From NCBI RefSeq assembly GCF_003544875.1, contig NZ_CP032093.1, forward strand, positions 1,178,001 to 1,242,000: a stretch of 64,000 bases of DNA, written 5' to 3'. The notes under the pieces are model-generated. The model made no database searches and was not told where the DNA came from. It saw only the letters and a program-made list of their open reading frames with translations. The translations under genes were made by a program, and so were the position numbers. The stretch's first letter is position 1. Each line of letters opens with the position of its first letter. Source of the stretch: Vibrio alfacsensis. Lineage in GTDB: Bacteria; Pseudomonadota; Gammaproteobacteria; Enterobacterales; Vibrionaceae. Positions 22,877-32,088 of this stretch are shown here, one piece after another.

Positions 22877-23110
22877 TTAAGCAGAAAGAACACGAAGAAT
22901 CTTGTCGGCATGTTCTGCGATCTCAATGCCTTCATCGGTTAAATATCCGCCATCGGGTTGTGTGCATAGACTTTTTGCATAAAGGCGAGTGACCGCTGCT
23001 TGCATCTCTTGTGATGCGTCTGTATGAACCTTAATACCAGTAGCTGCACTGCTTAAATCAAATTGAAGAAGTAGGTTCAGTTCTGCGATATGGTCAGCTG
23101 AAAATTTCAT
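22877..23110 (-). CDS. Small conserved protein (TIGR02647-like)
   Basis: A protein of 77 residues, MKFSADHIAELNLLLQFDL..., ending ...HADKILRVLSA, soluble and mostly helical, with a segment LTDEGIEIAEHADKIL resembling a winged-helix wing and recognition region. I recognise it as similar to the TIGR02647 family of marine gammaproteobacteria, sometimes labelled DNA-binding; that role is not shown here. AAGGAATT lies before the start. Confidence 0.65.
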   Translation of the reverse strand: MKFSADHIAELNLLLQFDLSSAATGIKVHTDASQEMQAAVTRLYAKSLCTQPDGGYLTDEGIEIAEHADKILRVLSA

Positions 23111-23538
23111 AGATAATTCCTTTGCACTTTTTTATCCAAGCTAGTCGGAAAACAGAGGTAGGGCAATACAAAATCGCGAGAAGTGTTAACTACCGCGCTA
23201 TCACAGTGCTGTTCCGCAGAAACTTTGTTCGATAGTAAACGTTTGAAACGCAATAATAGGGGCGGAGAACCAATGCTGAAAAAAGGAATAATAGGCTTAG
23301 CGCACGACTGGGTTGTCAACATGAGGCAGGATGAGTGTGAATTGTCTACTGAACGGTTCAGATCGAAATTTACTAACTAGCACTATTTGGTGATGAGAGG
23401 AGGCCGAAATTATAGTTATTTTTATTGATTGAGTTCTCACCACCAACATTTTTGTAAACAATAAAATTAGCCCTTGAAAAGTCAGGAAATGGAGCGATTA
23501 TCCGCGCCTCCTTAATTGTTTCCAATTGTTACACTTTT
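23111..23538. other. Intergenic region upstream of focA
   Basis: About 430 bases hold the divergent promoters of the 77-residue gene and focA and the doubtful 35-residue ORF. I looked for an FNR-type TTGAT-N4-ATCAA site, as expected for an anaerobic formate channel, and did not see a convincing one. Confidence 0.5.
23273..23380 (+). CDS. Possible 35-residue small protein
   Basis: An ORF MLKKGIIGLAHDWVVNMRQD..., ending ...RFRSKFTN, preceded by a good ribosome-binding site (GGCGGAG, five bases before the ATG). It lies alone in the 430-base gap upstream of focA. There is no family match I know. Listed only because of the ribosome-binding site. Confidence 0.22.
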   Translation: MLKKGIIGLAHDWVVNMRQDECELSTERFRSKFTN

Positions 23539-24399
23539 ATGAACTTCAATCAGTTTGATTCACTCTTACCACCTCAGGCTGCTGAACGTGCGGCTGAAGT
23601 TGGTGTTGGCAAGGCGACTAAAGCGCCAATGAAGTCTTTCTTGCTGGCTATCTCAGCAGGTATTCATATTGGTATCGCTTTCATCTTTTATACCACGGTG
23701 ACAACAGGTGCCGGTGACATCCCTTGGGGTATTACTCGTTTGATTGGTGGCTTGGCATTTAGCTTGGGTCTCATTCTTGTTGTGGTTACTGGCGGTGAGC
23801 TGTTTACCAGCTCGGTCTTGACGCTTGTTGCGAGAGCAAGTGGTAAGATTTCATGGAAAGCGTTAGTTAAAAACTGGTTTGTTGTTTACTTTGGTAACCT
23901 AGTTGGTGCAGTTCTACTAGTAGGGTGTATGTTGGTGACCAAACAATATATGTTTGATGGCGGCCAGGTGGGCTTAAATGCCATGGCGATTTCACAACAT
24001 AAATTGCATCACGGTTTCTTCCAAGCGGTCGCACTTGGCATTATGTGTAACGTACTCGTGTGTATTGCGGTCTGGATGACATTTAGCGGCCGCACGTTAA
24101 CAGACAAAATCGCAGTAATGATTCTTCCTGTTGCGATGTTTGTATCTGCAGGTTTTGAGCACTGTATTGCGAACATGTTCCAAGTGCCTATGGCTATCGG
24201 TATTAAATACTTCGCACCGGAATCATTTTGGCAAATGACTGGGGCTAATATTGCAGATTATGCAGACCTGAATATGATTGGCTTTATTGTGAATAACCTA
24301 ATCCCTGTAACTATTGGCAACATCATCGGTGGCGGTGTGTTTGTTGGTATGTGGTATTGGATGATTTACCTTCGTGACGAAGACAAGCATTTGAAATAA
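23539..24399 (+). CDS. focA: Formate/nitrite channel (FNT family, FocA-like)
   Basis: A pentameric inner-membrane channel for formate or nitrite, 286 residues with six helices. The N terminus NFNQFDSLLPPQAAERAAE...KATKAP matches the FocA pore-gating helix arrangement and supports the ATG at 23539. FNT motifs present are GGELFTSSVL (about residues 87-96), LGIMCNVLVC with the central Cys/Asn (about 171-180), and FEHCIANMF carrying the conserved pore His (about 208-216). No pflB is adjacent. The focA/nirC distinction rests on overall similarity, so I am less sure of the substrate than of the family. Confidence 0.88.
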   Translation: MNFNQFDSLLPPQAAERAAEVGVGKATKAPMKSFLLAISAGIHIGIAFIFYTTVTTGAGDIPWGITRLIGGLAFSLGLILVVVTGGELFTSSVLTLVARASGKISWKALVKNWFVVYFGNLVGAVLLVGCMLVTKQYMFDGGQVGLNAMAISQHKLHHGFFQAVALGIMCNVLVCIAVWMTFSGRTLTDKIAVMILPVAMFVSAGFEHCIANMFQVPMAIGIKYFAPESFWQMTGANIADYADLNMIGFIVNNLIPVTIGNIIGGGVFVGMWYWMIYLRDEDKHLK

Positions 24400-24407
24400 T
24401 GCGGTAG

Positions 24408-24435
24408 AGGCAAGCTTAAAGGCTTGCCTTTTTTA
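24408..24435 (+). terminator. Terminator of focA
   Basis: AGGCAAGC (24408-24415) pairs with GCTTGCCT (24422-24429), followed by TTTTTTA. Confidence 0.92.
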
Positions 24436-24536
24436 TATCTAAAAATCAGTGAACGCATTGTTCGTGTGAATCAGGTAGTCACGTCAGACTCATTCACATT
24501 GCTCCTCTTCACATACTTTGAATGATACTTGATAGG

Positions 24537-24746
24537 TTAGAGTAACTCTTCATTCGTCTTTAACGCGCTTGGCTGCCAAAGTGACGTCACTTCTTTAGGC
24601 TCTTCCATTAACCAATTTAACGGGTTTTCAACGACAACGTCGTCACATTTCTCTTGCATAGCTAACATATCCATACCAATCACAATTAATTCTTGGAAAC
24701 ACTCTAGGGCAAGGTTGTGTCAAAAGGATGAATAAGATTTGACCAT
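24537..24746 (-). pseudogene. Small ORF with in-frame TGA
   Basis: On the minus strand an ORF from ATG 24746 (MVKSYSSF) meets TGA at 24722-24720 and continues in the same frame as HNLALECFQELIVIGMDM... to ...LKTNEELL with a stop at 24537. The part after the TGA has strong coding character (acidic helix, WLMEEPKEVTSLWQPS). Either the gene starts downstream (ATG 24674 gives 45 residues), or the TGA replaces a sense codon such as TGG or CGA. No ribosome-binding site is obvious at either start. The function is unknown. The rest of the gap between focA and fetB holds the DnaA-box palindrome. Confidence 0.4.
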
Positions 24747-24807
24747 TTTAAGTGTGGTTGAATCTTAAGGTGATGAGATTATGGTGCTTGTTGCTTATCA
24801 CTTTGGG

Positions 24808-24836
24808 AGGTTATCCACATTTTCTGTGGATAACCT
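24808..24836. promoter_or_regulatory. Inverted pair of perfect DnaA boxes
   Basis: TTATCCACA (24811-24819) and its reverse complement TGTGGATAA (24825-24833) are separated by five bases, inside a 12-bp perfect palindrome arm AGGTTATCCACA. Both are the consensus strong DnaA box. There is no T-tract, so a terminator role for fetB is less likely. Confidence 0.7.
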
Positions 24837-24892
24837 AGCTCAAAGATCGTGAGTATCTTTTAGGGCAAAAAAAATTACACAAAATTAAGTGC

Positions 24893-25717
24893 TTACGAGT
24901 TCTTTTGTTGGGCGTTTTTTGAACGTTTTTCCGGGGTGAATTTGACGGTAATACGCCCTTCTTTTGTTTGTACACAGCGTAAAGTCAATTCTAAAGTCAA
25001 CGCAACAGACACACTAAGCATAACAAAAATCGCCAGCATAATGACGAGCTGATATTTGATTGCGATCATTGGACTCGCGCCACCGAGAATTTGCCCTGTC
25101 ATCATGCCGGGTAAGGTGACTAATCCGGTTGTAGCCATGGATGCAAGGATAGGAGCTAAGGATTTACGCAGTGCTTCTTGAATAAACGGGAATGAGGCGT
25201 ATTTAGGAGAAGCGCCAAGAGAGATCGCAGCTTCGTATTCGGATTTTCTTTGTTCGAATGCGGTAAACAGGTTTTGTAGTGCGACGATATTACTGCTCAG
25301 ACTATTACCTAGTAACATGCCAGCCAATGGGATCATGTACTGCGCATTATAAAATGGTTGCGGCTTGACTAGACCAAATGAAATAGCAGCAAGTAGTGGA
25401 AATAGGCTGCATGTGAGCCCTGCGATAAGGGGGAGTATGAGCGCATTTTGGGGTAAGTTCGCTTTGTTGACGATAGCGCTCGCACCAACAACAACCATGA
25501 TGACAAGCCACGCTAAGTTGATCGCCAGACTGTTTAGTTGGAACAGATATTCAAGATAGAGACCGACCAAAAACAGTTGGATTGTCATCCGAATAACACT
25601 GATAACAGAGTCTCTGGCAAGTCCAAGTTTATAATGCATGTTGATGAATAATGGTATGCAGAGAATCAAGCTAAATGTCGCCAAATCTAACCAATTAATA
25701 TCTACAACTTGATTCAT
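24893..25717 (-). CDS. fetB: FetB-like ABC permease (UPF0014)
   Basis: An inner-membrane protein of 274 residues with about seven hydrophobic segments, matching the FetB/UPF0014 family, the permease of an ABC exporter linked to iron homeostasis and oxidative stress resistance. Family segments include YMIPLAGMLLGNSLSSNIVAL (about residues 127-147), the cytoplasmic coupling helix EAAISLGASPKYASFPFIQEAL (about 161-182) and LPGMMTGQILGGASP (about 202-216). The C-terminal 25 residues are charged (EKRSKNAQQKNS). The partner ATPase FetA is not visible immediately upstream or downstream, which is unusual. Iron export is inferred from the family. Confidence 0.82.
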   Translation of the reverse strand: MNQVVDINWLDLATFSLILCIPLFINMHYKLGLARDSVISVIRMTIQLFLVGLYLEYLFQLNSLAINLAWLVIMVVVGASAIVNKANLPQNALILPLIAGLTCSLFPLLAAISFGLVKPQPFYNAQYMIPLAGMLLGNSLSSNIVALQNLFTAFEQRKSEYEAAISLGASPKYASFPFIQEALRKSLAPILASMATTGLVTLPGMMTGQILGGASPMIAIKYQLVIMLAIFVMLSVSVALTLELTLRCVQTKEGRITVKFTPEKRSKNAQQKNS

Positions 25718-26175
25718 GTATTTACTCCCGAAATTGTCAGGATGATTCTAACGAATTGCGTTTGTTTTATGAACGATAGAGTCTAACTTTCCTCCAACCT
25801 TAAGTCGGGTAAAGAGCTGACATTTTTGTGTGTTTGTTTAACAATTAATTCACAAGATGCTGTCTTTAGTCGAAAAATAAACAATTTAGTGGCACGAAAA
25901 AATCTGACAAGATGTGAAATGTGTTGTTGATTTGTTGTATGATTTACAACTTCGCAAAAGACTTATTTTATACATCTATTAATATTTTTAATAAAACTCA
26001 GCAATCAAACACAACTTTGGATGAGCTCAAAAAGTGTGGAATAACAACGTCTGAAGCGGCGGAATTAATTGAACCTTACCGTTAGTATGGTCTAACATTT
26101 TCTAATAGAGATTGTAAAACTTAAGCTTGGTAATACAGGCTATTCAATAACACTAGATACAAAATAGGCAAATGT
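25718..26175. other. Intergenic region upstream of torE
   Basis: About 460 bases between fetB and torECA. It should carry the tor promoter, but I could not see a clear set of E. coli-type TorR boxes. It contains the possible 48-residue ORF listed separately. Confidence 0.5.
25939..26085 (+). CDS. Possible 48-residue small protein before torE
   Basis: The ORF begins MIYNFAKDLFYTSINIFNK and ends ...EAAELIEPYR. The second half (TLDELKKCGITTSEAAEL) looks like genuine helical protein, but there is no clear ribosome-binding site before the ATG. It stops 90 bases before torE, in the same direction. No family was recognised. Confidence 0.3.
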   Translation: MIYNFAKDLFYTSINIFNKTQQSNTTLDELKKCGITTSEAAELIEPYR

Positions 26176-26355
26176 ATGAGTGATGTTAACAAAATTGAGA
26201 GTGGTGAAAAACGCTCACTGGAGTGGAAATCTTTCCTCTTCATTGCAGTTGTTCTCTTCCCAATTCTGAGTGTGGCATTCGTAGGTGGCTACGGATTTAT
26301 TGTTTGGGCACTTCAAGTGTTCTTCTTTGGTCCTCCTGGTGCGCATGGCATGTAA
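26176..26355 (+). CDS. torE: TorE/NapE-type small membrane protein
   Basis: A protein of 59 residues, too short for most gene calls, starting MSDVNKIESGEKRSLEWKSF and containing one hydrophobic helix FLFIAVVLFPILSVAFVGGYG, then FIVWALQVFFFGPPG. This is the NapE/TorE family, small inner-membrane proteins encoded at the front of nap and tor operons. It lies 50 bases before torC in the same direction, the known torECA order of vibrios. Its exact role in TMAO respiration is not defined. Confidence 0.88.
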   Translation: MSDVNKIESGEKRSLEWKSFLFIAVVLFPILSVAFVGGYGFIVWALQVFFFGPPGAHGM

Positions 26356-26405
26356 GCCAGTGAGCTCACAACCACACTTTTGAAAAGATTTTAAGAGAGC
26401 AAATA

Positions 26406-27590
26406 ATGAAATCATTGATTATTAAACTGTGGCGCACAATGACGCGCCCGGCAGTTCATATCAGCCTTGGTGTGCTGACTATGGGCGGTTTCATCGCTGG
26501 CGTTATTTTCTGGGGCGGTTTTAACACGGCACTAGAAGCAACAAACACAGAAGAATTCTGTATCAGCTGTCACACAATGCGCGACAACGTGTATGTCGAA
26601 CTACAAGATACAGTTCACTGGAAAAACCACTCTGGTGTTCGTGCTACTTGTCCTGACTGTCACGTTCCACATAACTGGACAGATAAGATCGCTCGTAAAA
26701 TGCAAGCATCTAAAGAAGTATTTGCACAAGTATTTGGTAACTACGATGAACCTGGTGTTTTCGAAGAGCGCCGTATCGAGCTTGCTAAACACGAATGGGA
26801 TCGTTTCTCTGCAAACAAATCTCAAGAATGTAAAGATTGTCACAACTACGACTCTATGGACTTCGAGCAAATGTCTCCAACTGCTCGTATCCAAATGACA
26901 CAAGCAGCGGAAAAAGATCAGAGCTGTGTTGACTGTCACAAAGGTATCGCGCACAACCTACCAGCTGGTATGGATAGCATAGGCGGTATTGTTGGCGATC
27001 TAGAAGCGCTTGCTTCAAACACCAATTATGATGTTGGTCAAACGCTTGTGAGTGTTCGTCACCTACCAATTTACTTCGACGACAAAGGCCAGAAAGAAGC
27101 GGGTCTTCTTAACCCAGCGTCTAGCGTAAAAGTGATTGCAGACAAAGGCGACTACGCAGAAATCGAAATTGACGGATGGCGTAAAGCGAAAGGCTTTGGT
27201 CGTGTAATCCAAGCTGATTTTGGTAAGAACATCGCAGTGGCGTCTCTTCTTAAGGAAGCATCAACAGACAACAATGTTGTGACCGCTGGTGAGAAGAAAG
27301 TTGACGAACTAACTGGTCTTCCATGGGAAAAAGTGGCAGCGAAAGTATGGATCAAGAAAGAGTCTATGCTAAACGACATCACGCCTGTATGGGAAAAATC
27401 AGCTGAAGCATACAAAACTAACTGTTCAGTATGTCACACGCAACCTGCTGAAGCGCACTTCGATGCGAACACTTGGCCAGGTATGTTTGACGGTATGCTT
27501 GCATTCGTTAACCTAGACACAGACAGCGAAGCATTGATTCTGAAGTATCTACAAATGCACTCTTCAGATTTCGCTGAAGGTCACCACTAA
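26406..27590 (+). CDS. torC: Pentaheme c-type cytochrome TorC
   Basis: Passes electrons from menaquinol across the membrane to periplasmic TorA. The protein has 394 residues with one N-terminal membrane anchor (about residues 17-38), then a NapC/NirT-type tetraheme domain with CXXCH motifs at 52-56 (CISCH), 82-86 (CPDCH), 142-146 (CKDCH) and 174-178 (CVDCH). The C-terminal domain carries a fifth motif, CSVCH, at 340-344. This 4+1 heme layout is diagnostic of TorC rather than NapC. It ends 26 bases before torA. Confidence 0.96.
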   Translation: MKSLIIKLWRTMTRPAVHISLGVLTMGGFIAGVIFWGGFNTALEATNTEEFCISCHTMRDNVYVELQDTVHWKNHSGVRATCPDCHVPHNWTDKIARKMQASKEVFAQVFGNYDEPGVFEERRIELAKHEWDRFSANKSQECKDCHNYDSMDFEQMSPTARIQMTQAAEKDQSCVDCHKGIAHNLPAGMDSIGGIVGDLEALASNTNYDVGQTLVSVRHLPIYFDDKGQKEAGLLNPASSVKVIADKGDYAEIEIDGWRKAKGFGRVIQADFGKNIAVASLLKEASTDNNVVTAGEKKVDELTGLPWEKVAAKVWIKKESMLNDITPVWEKSAEAYKTNCSVCHTQPAEAHFDANTWPGMFDGMLAFVNLDTDSEALILKYLQMHSSDFAEGHH

Positions 27591-27616
27591 TAAGCGTCGG
27601 ATTGGAGTAATTATAA

Positions 27617-30079
27617 ATGGCTATTACACGAAGAAGTTTTCTTAAAGGTGTAGCAACCACAAGTGCAGCGTCAGTTATCGGTCCAAGCTTATTGGCTTCA
27701 GCATCTGCAAGCGCAGCTGAGTCTACTGGTACTTGGAAAGTAACAGGTTCACACTGGGGCGCGTTCCGCGCCCACATCTACGCGGGCAAAGTTCAAGAGA
27801 TCAAACCGCTAGAACTAGACAAGAACCCAACAGAAATGTTGAACGGCATCAAGGGCATTATCTACAGCCCATCACGTGTTCGTTACCCAATGGTTCGTCT
27901 AGACTGGCTGAAAAAGCACAAATATAGCGCTGAGACGCGTGGTAACAACCGTTTCATCCGTGTTACTTGGGATGAAGCATTAGACTTGTTCTACCGTGAG
28001 CTAGAGCGTGTTCAGAAAGAATATGGTCCATGGGCTCTACACGCAGGTCAAACAGGTTGGAACCAAACTGGTGCATTTAACAACTGTACAGCGCACATGC
28101 AACGTGCAGTAGGTATGCATGGTAACTTCATCACTAAAGTAGGTGACTACTCGACGGGTGCAGGTCAAACCATCATGCCTTACGTACTTGGTTCAACAGA
28201 AGTTTATGCACAAGGTACGTCTTGGTCAGAAATTCTAGAGAATTCAGACAACATCATTCTTTGGGCAAACGACCCAGTGAAAAACCTACAAGTAGGTTGG
28301 AACTGTGAAACTCACGAGTCATTCAAGTACCTAGCGCAACTGAAAGAAAAAGTAGCGAAAGGCGAAATCAACGTTCTTTCTGTAGACCCAGTTAAGAACA
28401 AGACTCAACGTTATCTAGAGAACGATCACCTATACATTAACCCGCTAACAGACGTAGCATTCATGCTTGCTGTCGCGCACGTACTGTACAACGAAGATCT
28501 ATACGACAAGAAGTTCATTGAGACTTACTGTCTAGGTTTCGAAGACTTCATTAAGTACGTTCAAGGTGAAACGAAAGACAAAGTTGTTAAGACTCCAGAG
28601 TGGGCGGCGCCTATCTGTGGCGTGAAAGCGGACAAGATTCGTGAATTCGCACGCATGCTAGTGAACGGTCGTACACAGATCCTTATGGGTTGGTGTATCC
28701 AACGTCAAGAGCACGGTGAGCAGCCATACTGGGCAGCAGCAGTAGTTGCAGCAATGGTTGGTCAAATCGGTCTACCTGGCGGTGGTATCTCTTACGGTCA
28801 CCACTACTCAAGTATCGGTGTACCTTCAACTGGTTTCGCGGGCCCTGGTGGTTTCCCTCGTAACCTAGATACAGGTATGAAGCCGAAGTGGGACAACAAT
28901 GACTTTAACGGCTACAGCCGTACTATCCCTGTTGCTCGTTGGATCGACTGTCTGCTAGAACCAGGCAAAGAGATCAACTACAACGGTGGTAAAGTTAAGC
29001 TTCCAGACTTCAAGATGATGGTGATCTCGGGTTGTAACCCATGGCACCACCACCAAGATCGTAACCGTATGAAGCAAGCGTTCCAGAAGCTACAAACAGT
29101 AGTAACGATTGAGTTCGCTTGGACGGCAACGTGTCGTTTCTCTGATATCGTGCTTCCAGCATGTACTCAGTGGGAACGTAACGATATCGACGTATACGGT
29201 TCTTACTCGAACAAAGGTCTGATTGCTATGCATCGCCTAGTGGACCCATTGTTCCAATCTAAGCCAGACTTCCAAATCATGAGTGAACTGACTCAACGCT
29301 TTGGTCGTCGCGACGAGTACACTCGTGGCATGAGCGAGATGGAATGGATCCAAAGCCTTTACAACGATTGTAAGAAAGCGAACGAAGGTAAGTTCGAAAT
29401 GCCAGAATTCGCAGAGTTCTGGGAACAGAGTGTACTAGACTTCGGTGAAGGTAAACCTTGGGTTCGCCACGCTGACTTCCGTCAAGATCCAGAAATCAAC
29501 CCACTGGGTACACCTTCTGGTTTTATCGAGATTACTTCTCGTAAGATCGGCCGTTACGGTTACGAACACTGTCAAGAACACCCAATGTGGTTCGAAAAAT
29601 CAGAACGTTCACACGGTGGTCCTGGCTCAGAGAAACACCCGTACTGGCTACAGTCTTGCCACCCAGACAAGCGTCTGCACTCTCAGATGTGTGAATCTGA
29701 AGACTTCCGTGCAACTTACGCAGTTCAAGGTCGTGAGCCTGTTTACATCAACCCGCTAGATGCTAAAGAAAAAGGCATTAAAGATGGTGACTTAGTTCGT
29801 GTATTTAACGATCGTGGTCAACTTCTTGCTGGTGCTGTGCTTACTGACAGCTACCCTCGTGGTGTTGTGCGTATCGAAGAGGGTGCGTGGTATGGTCCTC
29901 TAAACGAGAAAGTCGGTGCAATTTGTACTTACGGTGACCCTAATACACTAACTCAAGATATCGGTTCTTCTGAGTTAGCACAGGCGACTTCTGCGAATAC
30001 ATGTATCGTAGATTTCGAGAAATTCACTGGTAAAGTTCCACCAGTGACTTCATTCGGTGGTCCAATCGAAGTTGCTTAA
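27617..30079 (+). CDS. torA: Trimethylamine-N-oxide reductase, catalytic subunit
   Basis: A periplasmic molybdoenzyme that reduces TMAO to trimethylamine in anaerobic respiration. The protein has 820 residues. The Tat signal peptide has RRSFLKG at residues 5-11 and a hydrophobic stretch to an ASASASA cleavage region near 33. It belongs to the DMSO-reductase family with a bis-MGD cofactor: [16 protein letters not shown] near 177, with the expected Ser-ligand region, and C-terminal molybdopterin-binding motifs such as LHSQM and [15 protein letters not shown]. There is no Fe-S N-terminal Cys cluster, as expected for TorA. No torD chaperone gene follows; a terminator closes torECA. Confidence 0.96.
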   Translation: MAITRRSFLKGVATTSAASVIGPSLLASASASAAESTGTWKVTGSHWGAFRAHIYAGKVQEIKPLELDKNPTEMLNGIKGIIYSPSRVRYPMVRLDWLKKHKYSAETRGNNRFIRVTWDEALDLFYRELERVQKEYGPWALHAGQTGWNQTGAFNNCTAHMQRAVGMHGNFITKVGDYSTGAGQTIMPYVLGSTEVYAQGTSWSEILENSDNIILWANDPVKNLQVGWNCETHESFKYLAQLKEKVAKGEINVLSVDPVKNKTQRYLENDHLYINPLTDVAFMLAVAHVLYNEDLYDKKFIETYCLGFEDFIKYVQGETKDKVVKTPEWAAPICGVKADKIREFARMLVNGRTQILMGWCIQRQEHGEQPYWAAAVVAAMVGQIGLPGGGISYGHHYSSIGVPSTGFAGPGGFPRNLDTGMKPKWDNNDFNGYSRTIPVARWIDCLLEPGKEINYNGGKVKLPDFKMMVISGCNPWHHHQDRNRMKQAFQKLQTVVTIEFAWTATCRFSDIVLPACTQWERNDIDVYGSYSNKGLIAMHRLVDPLFQSKPDFQIMSELTQRFGRRDEYTRGMSEMEWIQSLYNDCKKANEGKFEMPEFAEFWEQSVLDFGEGKPWVRHADFRQDPEINPLGTPSGFIEITSRKIGRYGYEHCQEHPMWFEKSERSHGGPGSEKHPYWLQSCHPDKRLHSQMCESEDFRATYAVQGREPVYINPLDAKEKGIKDGDLVRVFNDRGQLLAGAVLTDSYPRGVVRIEEGAWYGPLNEKVGAICTYGDPNTLTQDIGSSELAQATSANTCIVDFEKFTGKVPPVTSFGGPIEVA

Positions 30080-30102
30080 TTAGGCATACTAAGCTTTAAA
30101 TC

Positions 30103-30132
30103 AAATACCAGCCCTCGGGCTGGTATTTTTTT
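30103..30132 (+). terminator. Terminator of torECA
   Basis: AAATACCAGCCC pairs with GGGCTGGTATTT (30103-30128), followed by a T-tract. Confidence 0.93.
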
Positions 30133-30279
30133 GACCAAAATTTCAGTGAGCATTCTCTCAATGCTCATTTTATTTGGTTGAGCGGGATGTGGTTTCGTGA
30201 CGTTGATAACGAATTGGGAGAGAGAAGCAAACGATAATAGGAGAGACAATACAAAAATAATCAAGTGAGTAGGTTCTCA

Positions 30280-32017
30280 ATGGCTCAAATAATTCAACTG
30301 GCCAATCACACTGAACTCTCAGTGCGTGATAACGATCTTCAATATGAAGTTGTTGGTAATCAAGTGCATTTTTCGTTTGCAGGGGTACATAACAAAACAT
30401 TTACTGACCGTGAAGTCCTCTTTGAAATGCCTTTTATATGAGCAAGGAGCGAGCGTTATTGGTGATGGCTTTCAAATGTTGGCCCAAACCTCCGGCACGA
30501 TTTCTCACCCGGTCGATATTGGCCGCTGTCCGGATAACAACACGTCGTATCGAATCTATCCCGAAAATAGCCCTAAACGTTACTACAACTACTTGGTGAT
30601 TGAAGACTCCTCTGGTTACACCTTATTTGGATTTACTTCCTGTCGTCGATTTGCTGGCTATTTTGACGTCGTTCAGCATGAGGAGAACTGGCTTTTATCT
30701 GCTTCTATTGATGGCGAAGCAACTCAAGTTTCGGATTGGGCGCACAATACACTCGAGTCGGTAACGGTGTTGTGTGGTGATTCTCTATCTGATCTTTACA
30801 AGCAATATAGCGACATGATTGCAGAACATCATCCTGTGCGTAGTGGTGTTCTTAAAGATGCTCCTATTGGTTGGTGTTCATGGTACGCATACTATGCGGA
30901 AGTAACCGAAAATAACATTCTCGAGAATGTTGAATGCATGCAAGATAAGCTATCAGATTTAGAATGGGTACTTCTTGATGACGGTTACCAAGCGTTCATG
31001 GGGGATTGGCTTACTCCGTCAGACAAATTCTCTGGTGGCGTGAAAGAGCTGATTCATAACATTCGTGCTAAAGGGAAAAAACCCGCTATTTGGATGGCAC
31101 CTTTTATTGCACAACCAGAATCTGAGATCTTTAAAAAACACCCAGAGTGGTTCGTACGTCATGAAGACGGAAGTTTGTTGAAAGCCGAAGATGTAACTTA
31201 TGGAGGATGGCGATGCACACCTTGGTACATTCTCGATACTTCTAACCCTGAAGTACAAGATCATTTAGCCCATGTTGTTAGCGTCATGCGCCAAGAGTGG
31301 GGCGTCGAGCTATTTAAGCTAGACGCAAATTATTGGGGTACGCTAAAAGGTAAGCGCAGCCAATCAGGTATTACCGGTGTTGAAGCCTATCGAATGGGTA
31401 TGGAAGCGATAGCTAAAGGCGCAGGAGATGCGTGGCTGCTAGGCTGTAATGCTCCAATGTGGCCTTCGTTGGGTTTAGTCGATGCCATGCGTGTTTCGGA
31501 TGATGTGGAACGTCATAGCCATCGCTTTGAACAGATCGCGAAAGAAACATTCTTCCGCAGTTGGCAGCATCGCAATTTATGGCAGATCGACCCAGACTGC
31601 GCGACGTTTACTTCGTTACCGAACCAAGCAGCATCGCGTGAAGATTATCAGTTCCATCGCAATGTGTTGCTTGCTTGTGGTGGTTTGCTTCTCTCTGGCG
31701 ACCCTTTGCCTGAAATAACACCATTTGCGAGTAAAACGTTGTCGAAATTAATGCTTCGTCAGCACAGAAATCAAGCGGCAGCAAAATTTACAGCGCTTAG
31801 TCTCAACTATGCATTTCTGTCTTTGACGAACAAAAATGATCTGCACTGTTTGTTTAATTATGCCAATGATGATGCAACAGAGTTCACATTGACAGCTGAT
31901 CAACCAACAGATTGGTATGACTACTGGACCGGAGAGAAACTCAACCAAGAGCCGTGTCAGTTGTTGCTTGTTAGCTTAGATAAAGGGCTCAATGCGAAAG
32001 CGATTGTCACCGCATAA
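30280..32017 (+). pseudogene. GH36 alpha-galactosidase-like protein, frame broken
   Basis: A glycoside hydrolase clan-D protein of about 578 residues. The N-terminal frame runs from ATG 30280 (MAQIIQLANHTELSVRDND), or an in-frame GTG at 30265, and breaks after FEMPF. Removing one T from the run at 30429-30433 gives EMPLYEQGASVIGDG and joins the long frame to 32017. The catalytic nucleophile is the Asp of FKLDANYW (about nt 31315-31338), and the acid/base is in RVSDDVE (about nt 31492). WCSWYAYY and LDDGY are further GH36 motifs. No signal peptide was seen. There is no sugar transporter or regulator next to it, so the substrate is uncertain. Confidence 0.83.
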
Positions 32018-32036
32018 TTTGTGTAATGGAAAATTG

Positions 32037-32063
32037 AAGAGCCTCCATCGAGGCTCTTTTTGT
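32037..32063 (+). terminator. Terminator of the GH36 gene
   Basis: AAGAGCCTC (32037-32045) pairs with GAGGCTCTT (32050-32058), followed by T's. Confidence 0.9.
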
Positions 32064-32088
32064 ATCCGAACGCGATTCAATTTAAATA

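Noticed and set aside
23107..23322. 71-codon frame opposite the focA upstream region
   Set aside because: Overlaps the ATG and leader of the 77-residue gene on the same strand and lacks a ribosome-binding site.
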